This document shows positions 16,428-24,988 of a DNA stretch of 64,000 nt, one piece after another (position 1 is the first letter of the stretch; each line of letters opens with the position of its first letter). The notes beneath the pieces were generated by a model, which worked only from the letters and a program-made list of their open reading frames with translations, ran no database searches and had not been told where the DNA came from. The stretch comes from Paucibacter sp. KBW04. GTDB taxonomy: Bacteria; Pseudomonadota; Gammaproteobacteria; Burkholderiales; Burkholderiaceae_C. The stretch lies in assembly GCF_003852425.1 (NCBI RefSeq), contig NZ_QAJN01000008.1:310001-374000 (forward strand), given 5' to 3'. The position numbers were made by a program, and so were the translations under genes.

Positions 16428-17396
16428 CTAGTTGGCTTCGAAATAGGCTTCGCGGACGGCGTCGCCCAGCTGTGCGGACTTCTGCAAAAACGTGGTCAGC
16501 CAGTGATGGACGCCCAGCTCCAAGACCTCGTCCACCGTCCCATGCTCCAGGCGTAAGGCCATGCGGCCGGCCAGTTGTTTGACGATGCGGCCGGCGTCCA
16601 GCGAGCCGCTGCGGGCCTCGATATGGGGCAGGATGTCGCGGATCTCGTCGCAGCAGGCGCGCAGAGAGCGTGGCACATCGGGGCGCAGGATCAGCAGCTC
16701 GGCCACCCGGCGCGCGTCCAGCCGGTCGCGGTAGACGGCGTGGTAGGCCTCGAAGGCCGAGAGCGAGCGTAAGAGCGCGCTCCAGGTGTAGAAATCGGGC
16801 GCGCTTTCCACGGCGACATTGACCGGCGCCAGATTGGCCTCGGCCGGCTCGATCAGCTGGGACTTCACGTCCAGCAGGCGGGCGGTGTTGTCGGCTCGCT
16901 CGATAAAAGTGCCCAGGCGTATGAAGTAATAGGCTTCGTTGCGCTGCAGCGTGCCCTGGGTGGCGCCGCGAATCAGATGGGAGCGTTCCTTCACCCAGTC
17001 GTAAAAGCTGGAGACATCGGCCACGCCGCGTTTGGGCATCTGACGCCCTTCCAGCCAGGTGGCGTTGATGGCTTCCCACATCTCGCTGGTGATCTGGCCG
17101 CGCACCGCGTGGGCGTTCTCGCGGGCCTGGCGCAAGCAGCTCAGCACCGAGGCGGGGTTGTTCAGATCCAGGGCCATGAAGTTGAACAGGCGGTTCGCTT
17201 CCAGGGTCTGATGGCTGTGGTTATAGGCCTCCAAGGTGCCGGTGACGGCCAGCGGTGCGGCCAGTTCGGTCATGGCGCCGCGCGATTGCGGCAGCAGGGA
17301 GAGGGAATGGGTCACGTCCAGCATGCGGACGAGGTTCTCGGCGCGCTCGACGTAGCGGCTCATCCAGTACAACTGGGCGGCGGTTCTAGATAACAT
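16428..17396 (-). CDS. Alpha-E domain protein of the Anbu locus
   Basis: 322 residues, mostly alpha-helical, starting MLSRTAAQLYWMSRYVERAE. That opening is diagnostic of the alpha-E (DUF403) family, and conserved charged patches such as FIRLGTFIERADNTARLLD recur. The biochemical role is unknown. The family is almost always next to circularly permuted ATP-grasp proteins and is thought to act with them in ligating amino groups to carboxylates. Here it lies between the ATP-grasp and transglutaminase genes. Confidence 0.9.
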   Translation of the reverse strand: MLSRTAAQLYWMSRYVERAENLVRMLDVTHSLSLLPQSRGAMTELAAPLAVTGTLEAYNHSHQTLEANRLFNFMALDLNNPASVLSCLRQARENAHAVRGQITSEMWEAINATWLEGRQMPKRGVADVSSFYDWVKERSHLIRGATQGTLQRNEAYYFIRLGTFIERADNTARLLDVKSQLIEPAEANLAPVNVAVESAPDFYTWSALLRSLSAFEAYHAVYRDRLDARRVAELLILRPDVPRSLRACCDEIRDILPHIEARSGSLDAGRIVKQLAGRMALRLEHGTVDEVLELGVHHWLTTFLQKSAQLGDAVREAYFEAN

Positions 17397-17399
17397 TTA

Positions 17400-17471
17400 G
17401 GCCTCCTGCCGGGCCGTCCCAAAGGAGGCCTGCGCCCCCTCGGGGGGCAGTGAACGAAGTGAGCGTGGGGG
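17400..17471. repeat. Hairpin plus REP-like GC element inside the Anbu operon
   Basis: GGCCTCCT at 17400-17407 pairs with AGGAGGCC at 17423-17430. A GCCCCCTCGGGGGGC-type palindrome and a GAACGAAGTGAGCGTGGGGG tail then extend to about 17471. The second part matches a type of short GC palindrome that recurs between genes in Comamonadaceae-like genomes (from memory). It separates the ATP-grasp and alpha-E genes and could tune their relative expression. Confidence 0.55.
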
Positions 17472-17478
17472 TTTCATG

Positions 17479-18906
17479 TCAGGCCTCCAGGATCCAAGTG
17501 TCTTTGGTGCCGCCGCCTTGACTGCTGTTCACCACCAGAGAGCCTTGTTTGAGCGCCACCCGGGTCAGGCCGCCGGCCACCATGGTGACCTCGCGGCCGG
17601 TCAGCACAAAGGGGCGCAGGTCGATATGGCGCGGGGCGATGCCGCTCTCCACAAAGGTCGGGCAACTGGACAGGCACAGCGTGGGCTGAGCGATGTAGTT
17701 GCTGGGGTTGGCGCTGACCCGGGCGCGGAAGTCTTCGATCTCGGCTTTGGTCGAGGCCGGCCCCACCAGCATGCCGTAGCCGCCAGCGCCGTGCACCTCC
17801 TTAACCACCAGCTCAGCCATATTGACCAGCACATGGTCCAGATCGGTCGGCTTGCGGCATTGCCAGGTCGGCACATTGTGAAGAATCGGCTCCTCACCCA
17901 GGTAGAAGCGGATCATGTCCGGCACATAAGGGTAGATGGACTTGTCGTCCGCCACGCCGGTGCCAATCGCATTGGCCAGGATCACATGGCCCTGCTTGTA
18001 GACCGAGAGCAAGCCCGGCACGCCCAGCATGGAGTCGGCGCGGAAGGCCAGCGGGTCGAGGAAGGCATCGTCAATGCGGCGGTAGATCACATCCACCCGC
18101 TGCGGGCCCACGGTGGTGCGCATGTAGAGGTACTCGTCCTTGACGAACAAGTCCTGTCCTTCCACCAACTCCACGCCCATCTGCTGGGCCAGAAAGGCGT
18201 GCTCGAAGTAGGCGCTGTTGAAGGGGCCCGGCGTCAGCACGACGACGGTGGGCTGCTCGGCCACGCTGGCGTGGCGCAAGGTGTTGAGCAAGAGGGTGGG
18301 GTAATGGGCCACCGGCGCCACCGGGTAGCGGGCAAACAGCTCGGGGAAGAGCCGCATCATCATCTTGCGGTTCTCCAGCATGTAGGACACGCCGGAGGGC
18401 ACGCGCAGATTGTCTTCCAGCACGTAATAGCCGCCGTCCGAGTGGCGGATCAGGTCCACCCCGGTGATGTGGGTGTAGATGCCGTGCGGCAGGTCCAGCC
18501 CCTGCATGGCGGGCTGGTACTGGGCATTGGCAAACACCTGTTCGGCCGGGATCAGCCCCGCCTTGACGATCTCATGGTCGTGATAGATGTCCCAGAGGAA
18601 TTTGTTCAGGGCACTGACCCGCTGGCGCAGGCCGGCTTCCAGCATCTGCCATTCCGAGGCGGGCACGATGCGGGGCACGGTGTCGAAGGGGATCAGGCGT
18701 TCGGCGCCGGCCTCGTCGCCGTAAACGGCAAAGGTGATGCCCACCTTGTGGAAGAGCAGATCGGCCTCGGCGCGCTTTTTCGCCAGGGCGTCCGGCGTTT
18801 GTGCATGCAGCCAATTGGCGAATTGCTGGTAATGGGGTCGGAGGGCGCCGCTGTCCAGCAGCATCTCGTCGTAATGACCCGGGGCGGGAAGGGTGAGCGC
18901 ATGCAT
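17479..18906 (-). CDS. Circularly permuted type-2 ATP-grasp protein of the Anbu locus
   Basis: 475 residues from the ATG at 18906 (MHALTLPAPGHYDEML), chosen because CGGAG lies about 10 bases upstream and the longer reading adds nonfamily sequence. Family features include FHKVGITFAVYGDEAGAER, DIYHDHEIVKAGLIP, YVLEDNLRVPSGVSYMLENR, VVVLTPGPFNSAYFEH and KEVHGAGGYGMLVGP. Circularly permuted ATP-grasp enzymes are predicted carboxylate-amine ligases. It is the first gene of the four-gene Anbu operon and is transcribed away from the mscS-like gene. Confidence 0.92.
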   Translation of the reverse strand: MHALTLPAPGHYDEMLLDSGALRPHYQQFANWLHAQTPDALAKKRAEADLLFHKVGITFAVYGDEAGAERLIPFDTVPRIVPASEWQMLEAGLRQRVSALNKFLWDIYHDHEIVKAGLIPAEQVFANAQYQPAMQGLDLPHGIYTHITGVDLIRHSDGGYYVLEDNLRVPSGVSYMLENRKMMMRLFPELFARYPVAPVAHYPTLLLNTLRHASVAEQPTVVVLTPGPFNSAYFEHAFLAQQMGVELVEGQDLFVKDEYLYMRTTVGPQRVDVIYRRIDDAFLDPLAFRADSMLGVPGLLSVYKQGHVILANAIGTGVADDKSIYPYVPDMIRFYLGEEPILHNVPTWQCRKPTDLDHVLVNMAELVVKEVHGAGGYGMLVGPASTKAEIEDFRARVSANPSNYIAQPTLCLSSCPTFVESGIAPRHIDLRPFVLTGREVTMVAGGLTRVALKQGSLVVNSSQGGGTKDTWILEA

Positions 18907-19165
18907 GATGGTAGAAAACTCCGGGGCGTGAAGCTGGCAGGTACGCAAGGCTCTTGCAAGCCCTGTGCCCAGCACCTTTGCCAAAGAAAGGTGAGCCAGC
19001 TTGATTGATCCTGGTGCATCGCACCATACGGAATTCAACGTAGGGCGCACACCTGCCCCCTGTTGGTGCGTGTTCGTGGCAGAGCTGCGATTTCTGTGCT
19101 GGCAGGGATATGCTTTGGCGCCAAGCTTGGGGCCTCAAACCTGCTTGCAGCCCGCCGAGGTTTTC

Positions 19166-21049
19166 ATGCGTTTCCCTATTTCCACCCCTTTTTATCGCCC
19201 CAGCATGCACAGCAGCCCCACCCAAAGAACAAGCAATCCCCAGGTTTTGGACGGCTGCGCTCCGGCGTCTCGACAGGGGGCTTCGCGTGCCAGCGGCGCG
19301 GTGTCGGCCGGGCTGTTGGCGCTGATGCTGTCCTCGCTTTGGGTGACAGGCACGCAGGCCCAAGATGTGGCGTCGGTGCCCGCCAGCGCGGTGGCAGCCG
19401 CGCCCACCACGGCGCAAGCGCCGGCCGCCCCGGCAAAGCCCAGCTTGTTTGATGCCTTGCTGCCCCAGCCCAGTGCCAAGCCTGGGCCGGCCCAGGGCAG
19501 TGAGGGCGTGCCAGCCATGGTGTTCAATCGTCAGATCGCGAGTTTCCGCGCCAGCTTTATGGGCTCGCAGCCCGCCGACCGGGCGCGCCGGGCCCAGCTG
19601 GTGATGAATGAGATGCTGGCCCGTGTCGGCGCCGGCGTGGTGACGGTGCGCAAGGAAGCCCAGGGCCGCGTGCTGATGGTGGACGGCGAAATGGTTTTTC
19701 TGCTGACGCCGGACGATGTCGATCTTGACCGGCATGAGACCCTGGACGTCGCGGCGGCCGCCGCCAAGCACCAGATCGAACAGCTGATCGCCGAGACGCG
19801 CGAGAGCCGCGATGGCAGCCGCCTCTGGCATGCGGCCATCGCCGTGCTGGTCGCGACCCTGATCTTTGCCGGCTTGGTGGCGCTGGTGCTGCGCGGTCGC
19901 AATCTGGCCGGTGCCCGCCTGGCGGCCTTGATGAGCAAGACGACCGCCAGCCTGGAGATTGCCGGTGCCCAGCTCCTGCAGCGCGACAAACTCCTGTCCG
20001 TGACCCGCTTGGCCGTGCGTCTGGTCAGCTGGGCCATCCTGGCCCTGCTCAGCTATCAGTGGTTGAGCTTTTGCCTGAGTCAGTTTCCCTACACCCGGCC
20101 CTGGGGTGAGCAGCTCAGCGGCTATCTGTTTGAGGTGGCCAGACGCATAGGCGGCGGCATTCTGCGCGCCCTGCCCGATTTGTTTGTCGCCCTGGTGATC
20201 TTTGCCATCGCGCGAGCCGTCATCAACATCCTCAGCCCGGTGTTCGACCGCGTCGAGCGCGGCGAGGCGACCCTGGGCTGGCTGGACGGCGACACCGTGC
20301 GCGCCTCGCGCCGCATCATCAGCATCGCAATCTGGCTGTTCGCCTTGGTGATGGCCTACCCCTATCTGCCCGGCTCGGGCAGCGAGGCCTTCAAAGGCAT
20401 GTCGGTTTTGCTGGGGCTGATGATTTCTCTGGGTGCTTCCAGCATCGTCGGCCAGGGCGCCAGCGGCATGATTCTGATGTTCTCCCGCACCATTCGGGTG
20501 GGCGAATTCGTGCGCATCGCCGATCACGAGGGCACGGTCACCGAGCTGGGCATGTTCACCACCTGCATCCGCACCGGCCTGGGCGAGGAGCTGACCATGC
20601 CCAACTCCCTGGTTCTGAGCACGGTGACCAAGAACTACTCGCGCGCCGTGCGCGGCCCCGGCTTCATCGTCGACACCACGGTCACCATCGGCTACGACAC
20701 CCCTTGGCGCCAGGTCGAAGCCATGCTGGAAGAGGCCGCCCGCCGTACCCAGGGTGTGCTGGCCACACCAAAGCCCCAGGTCTACCAAACGGCCTTGTCA
20801 GACTTCTACCCGGAGTACCGCCTGGTTTGCCAGGCCATTCCCAGCGAGCCGCGACCGCGCGCGCTGGTGATCAGCAATCTGCACGCCAATATCCAGGACG
20901 TGTTCAATGAATACGGCGTTCAAATCATGTCGCCGCACTACATCGCCGACCCGGCCGAGGCCAAATTCGTACCCAAGAGCGCTTGGTTCACGGCGCCGGC
21001 CAAGGTGGACTCGGCTCAATCAACAGCAGGCGCAAAAAAAGGCACTTGA
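19166..21049 (+). CDS. MscS-family mechanosensitive channel
   Basis: 627 residues from the ATG at 19166. The preceding in-frame 55 codons lack family character. A cleavable signal (about residues 35-55, ending TGTQAQ) is followed by an Ala/Pro-rich linker, a periplasmic helical region and about five membrane segments. The MscS pore and beta domain are clear: LLGLMISLGASSIVGQGASG, SRTIRVGEFVRIADHEGTV, then TMPNSLVLSTVTKNYSR. It belongs to the larger MscS-like channels with extended periplasmic domains. Opening under membrane tension releases solutes in osmotic downshock. It is divergent from the Anbu operon. Confidence 0.9.
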   Translation: MRFPISTPFYRPSMHSSPTQRTSNPQVLDGCAPASRQGASRASGAVSAGLLALMLSSLWVTGTQAQDVASVPASAVAAAPTTAQAPAAPAKPSLFDALLPQPSAKPGPAQGSEGVPAMVFNRQIASFRASFMGSQPADRARRAQLVMNEMLARVGAGVVTVRKEAQGRVLMVDGEMVFLLTPDDVDLDRHETLDVAAAAAKHQIEQLIAETRESRDGSRLWHAAIAVLVATLIFAGLVALVLRGRNLAGARLAALMSKTTASLEIAGAQLLQRDKLLSVTRLAVRLVSWAILALLSYQWLSFCLSQFPYTRPWGEQLSGYLFEVARRIGGGILRALPDLFVALVIFAIARAVINILSPVFDRVERGEATLGWLDGDTVRASRRIISIAIWLFALVMAYPYLPGSGSEAFKGMSVLLGLMISLGASSIVGQGASGMILMFSRTIRVGEFVRIADHEGTVTELGMFTTCIRTGLGEELTMPNSLVLSTVTKNYSRAVRGPGFIVDTTVTIGYDTPWRQVEAMLEEAARRTQGVLATPKPQVYQTALSDFYPEYRLVCQAIPSEPRPRALVISNLHANIQDVFNEYGVQIMSPHYIADPAEAKFVPKSAWFTAPAKVDSAQSTAGAKKGT

Positions 21050-21074
21050 GTGCCTTTGCTGTCCCGAAAAATTT

Positions 21075-21149
21075 TGGTGCGACCGGCAAGAATCGAACTT
21101 GCGCCTAAGCCTTCGGAGGGCCCAATGATATCCACTTCACCACGGTCGC
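21075..21149 (-). tRNA. tRNA-Arg (anticodon CCG)
   Basis: The complement folds as a tRNA: a 7-bp acceptor (GCGACCG at 21149-21143 with its partner at 21079-21085), an anticodon stem GGGCC/GGCTT around the loop CTCCGAA giving anticodon CCG, and a T-arm with GTTCGATTC. An encoded CCA occupies 21077-21075. It decodes CGG arginine codons. Confidence 0.95.
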
Positions 21150-21324
21150 CTGGGTAGAGCGGCATTCTAACCTGCACTGCGCGCCGGTCCATGCAAGTGA
21201 GGCGCTCGGTGTGATTTGCGCTGCGTCAGAGTCCGTCAAAAGGGCGGGTAAGCGAGGGGTCGGGAGTCGCGTAAAGCCCACGCGGCGAGGGCATCCGGGG
21301 CCCGGACCCAGCGAGTGGCGACGA

Positions 21325-21330
21325 TATAAT
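21325..21330 (+). promoter_or_regulatory. Candidate -10 element for the cytochrome c5 gene
   Basis: A consensus TATAAT followed by CTCGCGG lies about 107 bp before the cytochrome gene in an otherwise empty 287-bp gap after the tRNA. No convincing -35 hexamer is seen 16-18 bases upstream. Confidence 0.5.
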
Positions 21331-21436
21331 CTCGCGGTTTTGCGCCCCTTTGTTTATGGGGGCATCGCTTTTCTCCCTGCCTATCTTCAGCAGCCCAAAG
21401 CCAAATTCAGGCTGCTGACACGCCAACGAGGATTTC

Positions 21437-22000
21437 ATGAGCGGAACCCCAGACCACGCGAAAGACCACCACGACCAGGACGACGATGGCGCGCACACCG
21501 GGCCGATCAAGACGCCCAAGCAGCTCGCATGGGCGGTGTTCTTCGCCTTCGTCATTCCCATCATCGCGATCATCATGCTGGCGAATTACGTGACGACGGA
21601 CAGCAAGCCTGCCGCCGGCACCGAGGCACTGGAAGCAATGGCCGTGGCGGCCCGCATCCAGCCCATCGGCGGCATCGAGATCAAGGACGCCAGCGGCCCC
21701 GCCGTGTTGAAGACCGGCGAGCAAGTGTTCCAGGCGCAGTGCGCTGCTTGCCACGCCACCGGCGCTGCAGGTGCTCCCAAGCTGGGTGATGCCGCCGCTT
21801 GGGGTCCGCGTGTGGGCCAAGGTTTTGCGACCCTGGTCGACCATGCGCTCAAGGGCAAGGGTGCCATGGCTCCGCAAGGTGGCGGCGACTTCAGCGACTT
21901 CGAAATCAGTCGCGCCGTGGTCTACCTGGCCAACCAGGGCGGTGCCAAGTTTGAAGAGCCCAAGGAGCCTGCGCCTGCTGCTTCGGCAGCGGCCAACTGA
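21437..22000 (+). CDS. Membrane-anchored cytochrome c5-type c-type cytochrome
   Basis: 187 residues. A His/Asp-rich cytosolic head (about 1-30) precedes one uncleaved membrane helix (WAVFFAFVIPIIAIIMLANY). A single c-type heme domain follows with the site CAACH (QAQCAACHATGAAGAPKLGD), and MAPQGGGDFSD probably contains the axial methionine. The Ala/Pro/Glu-rich tail is disordered. The family carries electrons in the periplasm between respiratory complexes. A strong terminator follows, so it is probably monocistronic. Confidence 0.9.
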   Translation: MSGTPDHAKDHHDQDDDGAHTGPIKTPKQLAWAVFFAFVIPIIAIIMLANYVTTDSKPAAGTEALEAMAVAARIQPIGGIEIKDASGPAVLKTGEQVFQAQCAACHATGAAGAPKLGDAAAWGPRVGQGFATLVDHALKGKGAMAPQGGGDFSDFEISRAVVYLANQGGAKFEEPKEPAPAASAAAN

Positions 22001-22023
22001 GTTAGCGACCCAGTTTTGTTAAA

Positions 22024-22050
22024 AAAACCGACCTCGGGGTCGGTTTTTTT
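22024..22050 (+). terminator. Intrinsic terminator of the cytochrome c5 gene
   Basis: The stem ACCGACC/GGTCGGT is flanked by seven A on the left and eight T on the right, 24 bp after the stop codon. It could also act leftward. Confidence 0.9.
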
Positions 22051-22154
22051 TCGTCTGGATTTTTCTGTTCCCGGCCCGTCCCACCTAATATGCGATTTCT
22101 GCGGTGTGGCGTCGTATGCATCCCATGTGCTTGCGGTTCGAGTGGAGGAAGTGC

Positions 22155-22979
22155 TTGCCGAAGCTGAAATCTTTTGGATTCAAGCCCGTGCTGGCCAAGA
22201 GCCTGGTCTTGCTCTTGTTGCTGCCGCTGGCTTGCTGGGCCCAGGCCCAGTCTGCGGTCGAGCCAGACCAGGGCCAAGCTGCGCAAAGAACCTGGAAGAT
22301 CTGCCTGGGTGAGGTCTCCATCCCGCCTTTTTTGAACGACGGCAGCGGCGCGCCGGGTCTGAGTGAGCAGCTGCTGCTGGACAGCGCCCGGCTGCTGGGC
22401 CTGCACCTGGAATTCCATCGCTTTCCCGGTCGGCGTTGCCGCCTGCTGCTCAAGTCCGGCGAGATGCACGCCATGGCCATGGCACCCACGCCGGAAAACC
22501 TGGCGCAGTGGCAGTTCCCCCTGCACGACGGTGGGGTGGACGCCGCCAAGCGGGTGGTGCGACTGAGTCTGGTGGGCATCAAGCGCAGTGACGCCGATTT
22601 TGATTGGGACGGCAAGACCTTGCAGGACCCGGCCTCCCAGCTGCGCGTGGGCGGGGCGCTGGCCGGTCGCATGGTGGCCAGCGACATCCTGAAAAAGCTG
22701 GGCCTGAAGGTGGATGGCGAATCGCGTTCCACCCGCCAGCTGATGTTGAAGTTGCAGGCGCGGCGCATCGATCTGGCGATCTTGTTCCGCGAGGAGTTGC
22801 CCGAGGCCTTGAGCGTGCCGGCCGCGGCCGGCTTGTCCATGCTGTCCCGGCCCCTGCTCGCCACCGACATCTATCTGGTCTCACCCGTCGAGCTGCCGGC
22901 CGCACGCCAGGAGCAGCTGGAAGCCTTGTGGGAGCAATTGGCCAAGCGCCGCGAGCTCAGCCAGTACAAACCGCGCTAG
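22155..22979 (+). CDS. Periplasmic solute-binding-like protein (family 3 type)
   Basis: 274 residues from a TTG at 22155, chosen because GGAGG (22144-22148) sits seven bases before it and the signal peptide then starts normally (MPKLKSFGFKPVLAKSL, ending ACWAQA). In-frame GTG/ATG codons up to 22104 give an overlong n-region. The mature part (WKICLGEVSIPPFLNDG, GLSEQLLLDSARLLGLHLEF, LRVGGALAGRMVASDIL) has the pattern of extracellular solute-binding protein family 3. No permease or ATPase lies nearby, so it may be a sensor-like or orphan binding protein; the ligand is unknown. It converges with 22976-23506, overlapping by 4 bp. Confidence 0.7.
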   Translation: MPKLKSFGFKPVLAKSLVLLLLLPLACWAQAQSAVEPDQGQAAQRTWKICLGEVSIPPFLNDGSGAPGLSEQLLLDSARLLGLHLEFHRFPGRRCRLLLKSGEMHAMAMAPTPENLAQWQFPLHDGGVDAAKRVVRLSLVGIKRSDADFDWDGKTLQDPASQLRVGGALAGRMVASDILKKLGLKVDGESRSTRQLMLKLQARRIDLAILFREELPEALSVPAAAGLSMLSRPLLATDIYLVSPVELPAARQEQLEALWEQLAKRRELSQYKPR

Positions 22980-23506
22980 CCGGGCTGCGGCGACAGCACG
23001 ATCTGGAACTCGCTCAGCAGTTCTGCAAAGGGGCGCGCCTGGGGTGCCAGCAGGCCTTGCTGCAGGGCTTCGGCGGCCCACAACATGTCCAGGCTGTGGA
23101 CCAGGCCCAGGCCCAGCTCGCTGGCGATGAAAAGTCGGTCCTGCTCGTCCAGAAAGCTGGCCCCGGCCGGGGTGGTGAGGCCGGTGTGGCTGCGCAGCAG
23201 ACCGTCCTTCAGCCAGGACTCGTCCAGGCGCCAGACCCAGGGGGCGGCCTCCAGCTGCAGATAGACGCGCTGCGGGCCGTTCTGGAAGAACCAGCAGCCG
23301 GCTTCGTCGCGGGCGTAATTGCGCTGGATGAACTCGCGCAGCTTCTCGTGCGTGACCCGGCTGCCCTTGAGCTGCGGAAAAGGTCCGGCGGCCTGGATGC
23401 GCTCGTCCCGCATATACCAATCGCCGCGCGCATCCAGCGCCAGCCAGCCGTAGCAATGCGGCACATTGGGCCATTTCTTCAGGGCGGCTTCGACGATGGC
23501 GTCCAT
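22976..23506 (-). CDS. Conserved hypothetical protein
   Basis: 176 residues, soluble, no signal peptide. It starts MDAIVEAALKKWPNVPHCYG, then WLALDARGDWYMRDERIQ and a Trp-rich middle (GCWFFQNGPQRVYLQLE, WVWRLDESW). It appears to be a conserved Burkholderiales protein usually found beside the YheT hydrolase, but I do not recall a confirmed function or certain family name. It is the last gene of the leftward ilvE-to-YheT cluster, 30 bp after YheT. Confidence 0.7.
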   Translation of the reverse strand: MDAIVEAALKKWPNVPHCYGWLALDARGDWYMRDERIQAAGPFPQLKGSRVTHEKLREFIQRNYARDEAGCWFFQNGPQRVYLQLEAAPWVWRLDESWLKDGLLRSHTGLTTPAGASFLDEQDRLFIASELGLGLVHSLDMLWAAEALQQGLLAPQARPFAELLSEFQIVLSPQPG

Positions 23507-23536
23507 GGGCGTGGGAGAGTGAAGAGAGAGAACAGT

Positions 23537-24505
23537 TCAGAGTGCCTGAGCCAGCCAGTCGCAGACCTGGCGCGGCATGGCAAACACATGGCCGGGCGGC
23601 CGGCCTTGCGGGAAGCCCACATGGCCGCCCTGGGCCGGTTGCCACAGTGTGACCCATCTGCCGGCCTCAGCCGCCGTGGGCAGGCAGACGGCAGGGACAA
23701 AAGGGTCATTCAGCGCATTCAGCAGCAGGGCGGGGATACGGATCTGCTGCAGATGCGGCTTGGCCGAGGCGCGCTGCCAGTAGTCATCGGTGTCACGGAA
23801 GCCATGCAGCGGGGCGGTGAAAAGATTGTCGAACTCGTAGAGATCGCGCGCCGCGCGCAGGCGTTCGCCATCGAACAAGCCGGGGTGCTGGGCCAGCTTG
23901 CGCATGGCCTTGGGCAGCATGGAGCGCAAAAACATGCGGGTATAGACCTGGCGGTTGAAGCCCCGGCCGATGGCATGGCCCGAGGCGCTCAGGTCCACCG
24001 GCGAGCAGATGGCGCAGACCGAGCGGGCCGTGGCGGCAGCGCTCTCGCCCATCTCCTCGGCCCAGCGCAGCAAGGCATTGCCGCCCAGCGACACGCCGGC
24101 CGCCATCAAGGGGCCGGCATGGCCTGCTTTCAGGCGCGCCAGCATCCAGCCGATTTCTTCAAAATCGCCGGAATGATAGGCGCGCGGGGCCAGATTCAGC
24201 TCGCCCGAGCAACCGCGGAAATGCGGCATCGCAAAGGCCCAGCCGCGGGCGCGCGCCTGGTCGGCAAAGGCCTGCACATACTGGCTTTGCGAATTGCCCT
24301 CCAGGCCATGGAACAGCACCAACAGGGGCTGGCCGGGCAGGGTGGGGGCGTTCAGAAAATCAACGTCGACGAAGTCGCCGTCCGGCGTGTCCCAGCGCTC
24401 CCGCCGGAACTGCGGTGGCGGGCCTTGATGGCGTTTGGCGTAGAGGGCAGGCCAGATGGTCTGGGCGTGGCCGCCGGGCAGCCACCAGGGGGCGTGGTAA
24501 TCCAT
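23537..24505 (-). CDS. YheT-family alpha/beta hydrolase
   Basis: 322 residues. It shows the family opening WLPGGHAQTIWPALY, the oxyanion region PLLVLFHGLEGNSQSQYVQA, MPHFRGCSGELNLAPRAYHSGD, and the nucleophile elbow GVSLGGNALLRW with catalytic Ser. The Asp is in LNALNDPFVP and the His in GGHVGFPQG. The family comprises carboxylesterases or lipases of uncertain physiological substrate, cytosolic. It lies 10 bp after the NTF2-like gene. Confidence 0.9.
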   Translation of the reverse strand: MDYHAPWWLPGGHAQTIWPALYAKRHQGPPPQFRRERWDTPDGDFVDVDFLNAPTLPGQPLLVLFHGLEGNSQSQYVQAFADQARARGWAFAMPHFRGCSGELNLAPRAYHSGDFEEIGWMLARLKAGHAGPLMAAGVSLGGNALLRWAEEMGESAAATARSVCAICSPVDLSASGHAIGRGFNRQVYTRMFLRSMLPKAMRKLAQHPGLFDGERLRAARDLYEFDNLFTAPLHGFRDTDDYWQRASAKPHLQQIRIPALLLNALNDPFVPAVCLPTAAEAGRWVTLWQPAQGGHVGFPQGRPPGHVFAMPRQVCDWLAQAL

Positions 24506-24515
24506 CCGCCGTGAT

Positions 24516-24974
24516 TCAGTGCAGCACGGCCGGCTCTTCGATCACTTCTTGAATGTCGTGGGCCGTGCCGGGGCTGGCGTGATGCACGGCCAAGCGCCAG
24601 CCATAGCCGGTTTTCAGATAGACATTGGTGGCGATCACCCAGGCGCTTTGCTTGGTTCCCGGGCCTTCCGGGCCCTCGACCTGCACCCGCTCCAGCACCT
24701 GGTGGATGGCGGTGTCACCGGTGTTGATGCGGCGCACCCGCTCCGGTGTGACCGAGATGGCACCCTGCATGAACACCGTCTCGAAGGCGGCCCTTATCGC
24801 ACCCCGGCCCACCACGCGCGGTCCGCCGGGATGGACGCAGGAGATGTCCTCCTCGTCCGCCCAGACCTCCATCAACCGCTCAAGATCGGCGTGCTGCAGG
24901 GCTTCGTAGAACTGCTGCTCGGTGTCCTCGGGCGAGGCGAGCAGGGCGGCGGTCTGGGCTTTGGGGTTGTGCAT
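24516..24974 (-). CDS. SnoaL/NTF2-like protein (YybH-like)
   Basis: 152 residues with an NTF2-like cone fold: FYEALQHADLERLMEVWADE, ISCVHPGGPRVVGRGAIRAA and a C-terminal YLKTGYGWRLAVHHASPG. Proteins of this type are annotated as ketosteroid-isomerase-like or YybH-like and lack a firm function. It is co-directional with the zinc-finger gene upstream (14 bp) and YheT downstream (10 bp). Confidence 0.8.
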   Translation of the reverse strand: MHNPKAQTAALLASPEDTEQQFYEALQHADLERLMEVWADEEDISCVHPGGPRVVGRGAIRAAFETVFMQGAISVTPERVRRINTGDTAIHQVLERVQVEGPEGPGTKQSAWVIATNVYLKTGYGWRLAVHHASPGTAHDIQEVIEEPAVLH

Positions 24975-24988
24975 GGCGCCAGCAAAGT

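Noticed and set aside
17476-19008. 510-codon rightward frame across the ATP-grasp gene
   Set aside because: Antisense shadow; the leftward frame matches the ATP-grasp family throughout.
18572-20788. 738-codon leftward frame across the mscS-like gene
   Set aside because: Longest frame in the region but low-complexity; the rightward frame carries the MscS pore motif and a signal peptide.
21075-21149. tRNA-Arg as an integration site
   Set aside because: No integrase or repeated tRNA 3' end nearby; flanking genes are core functions.
22604-24514. 636-codon rightward frame across YheT
   Set aside because: Antisense to three recognisable genes, no domain.
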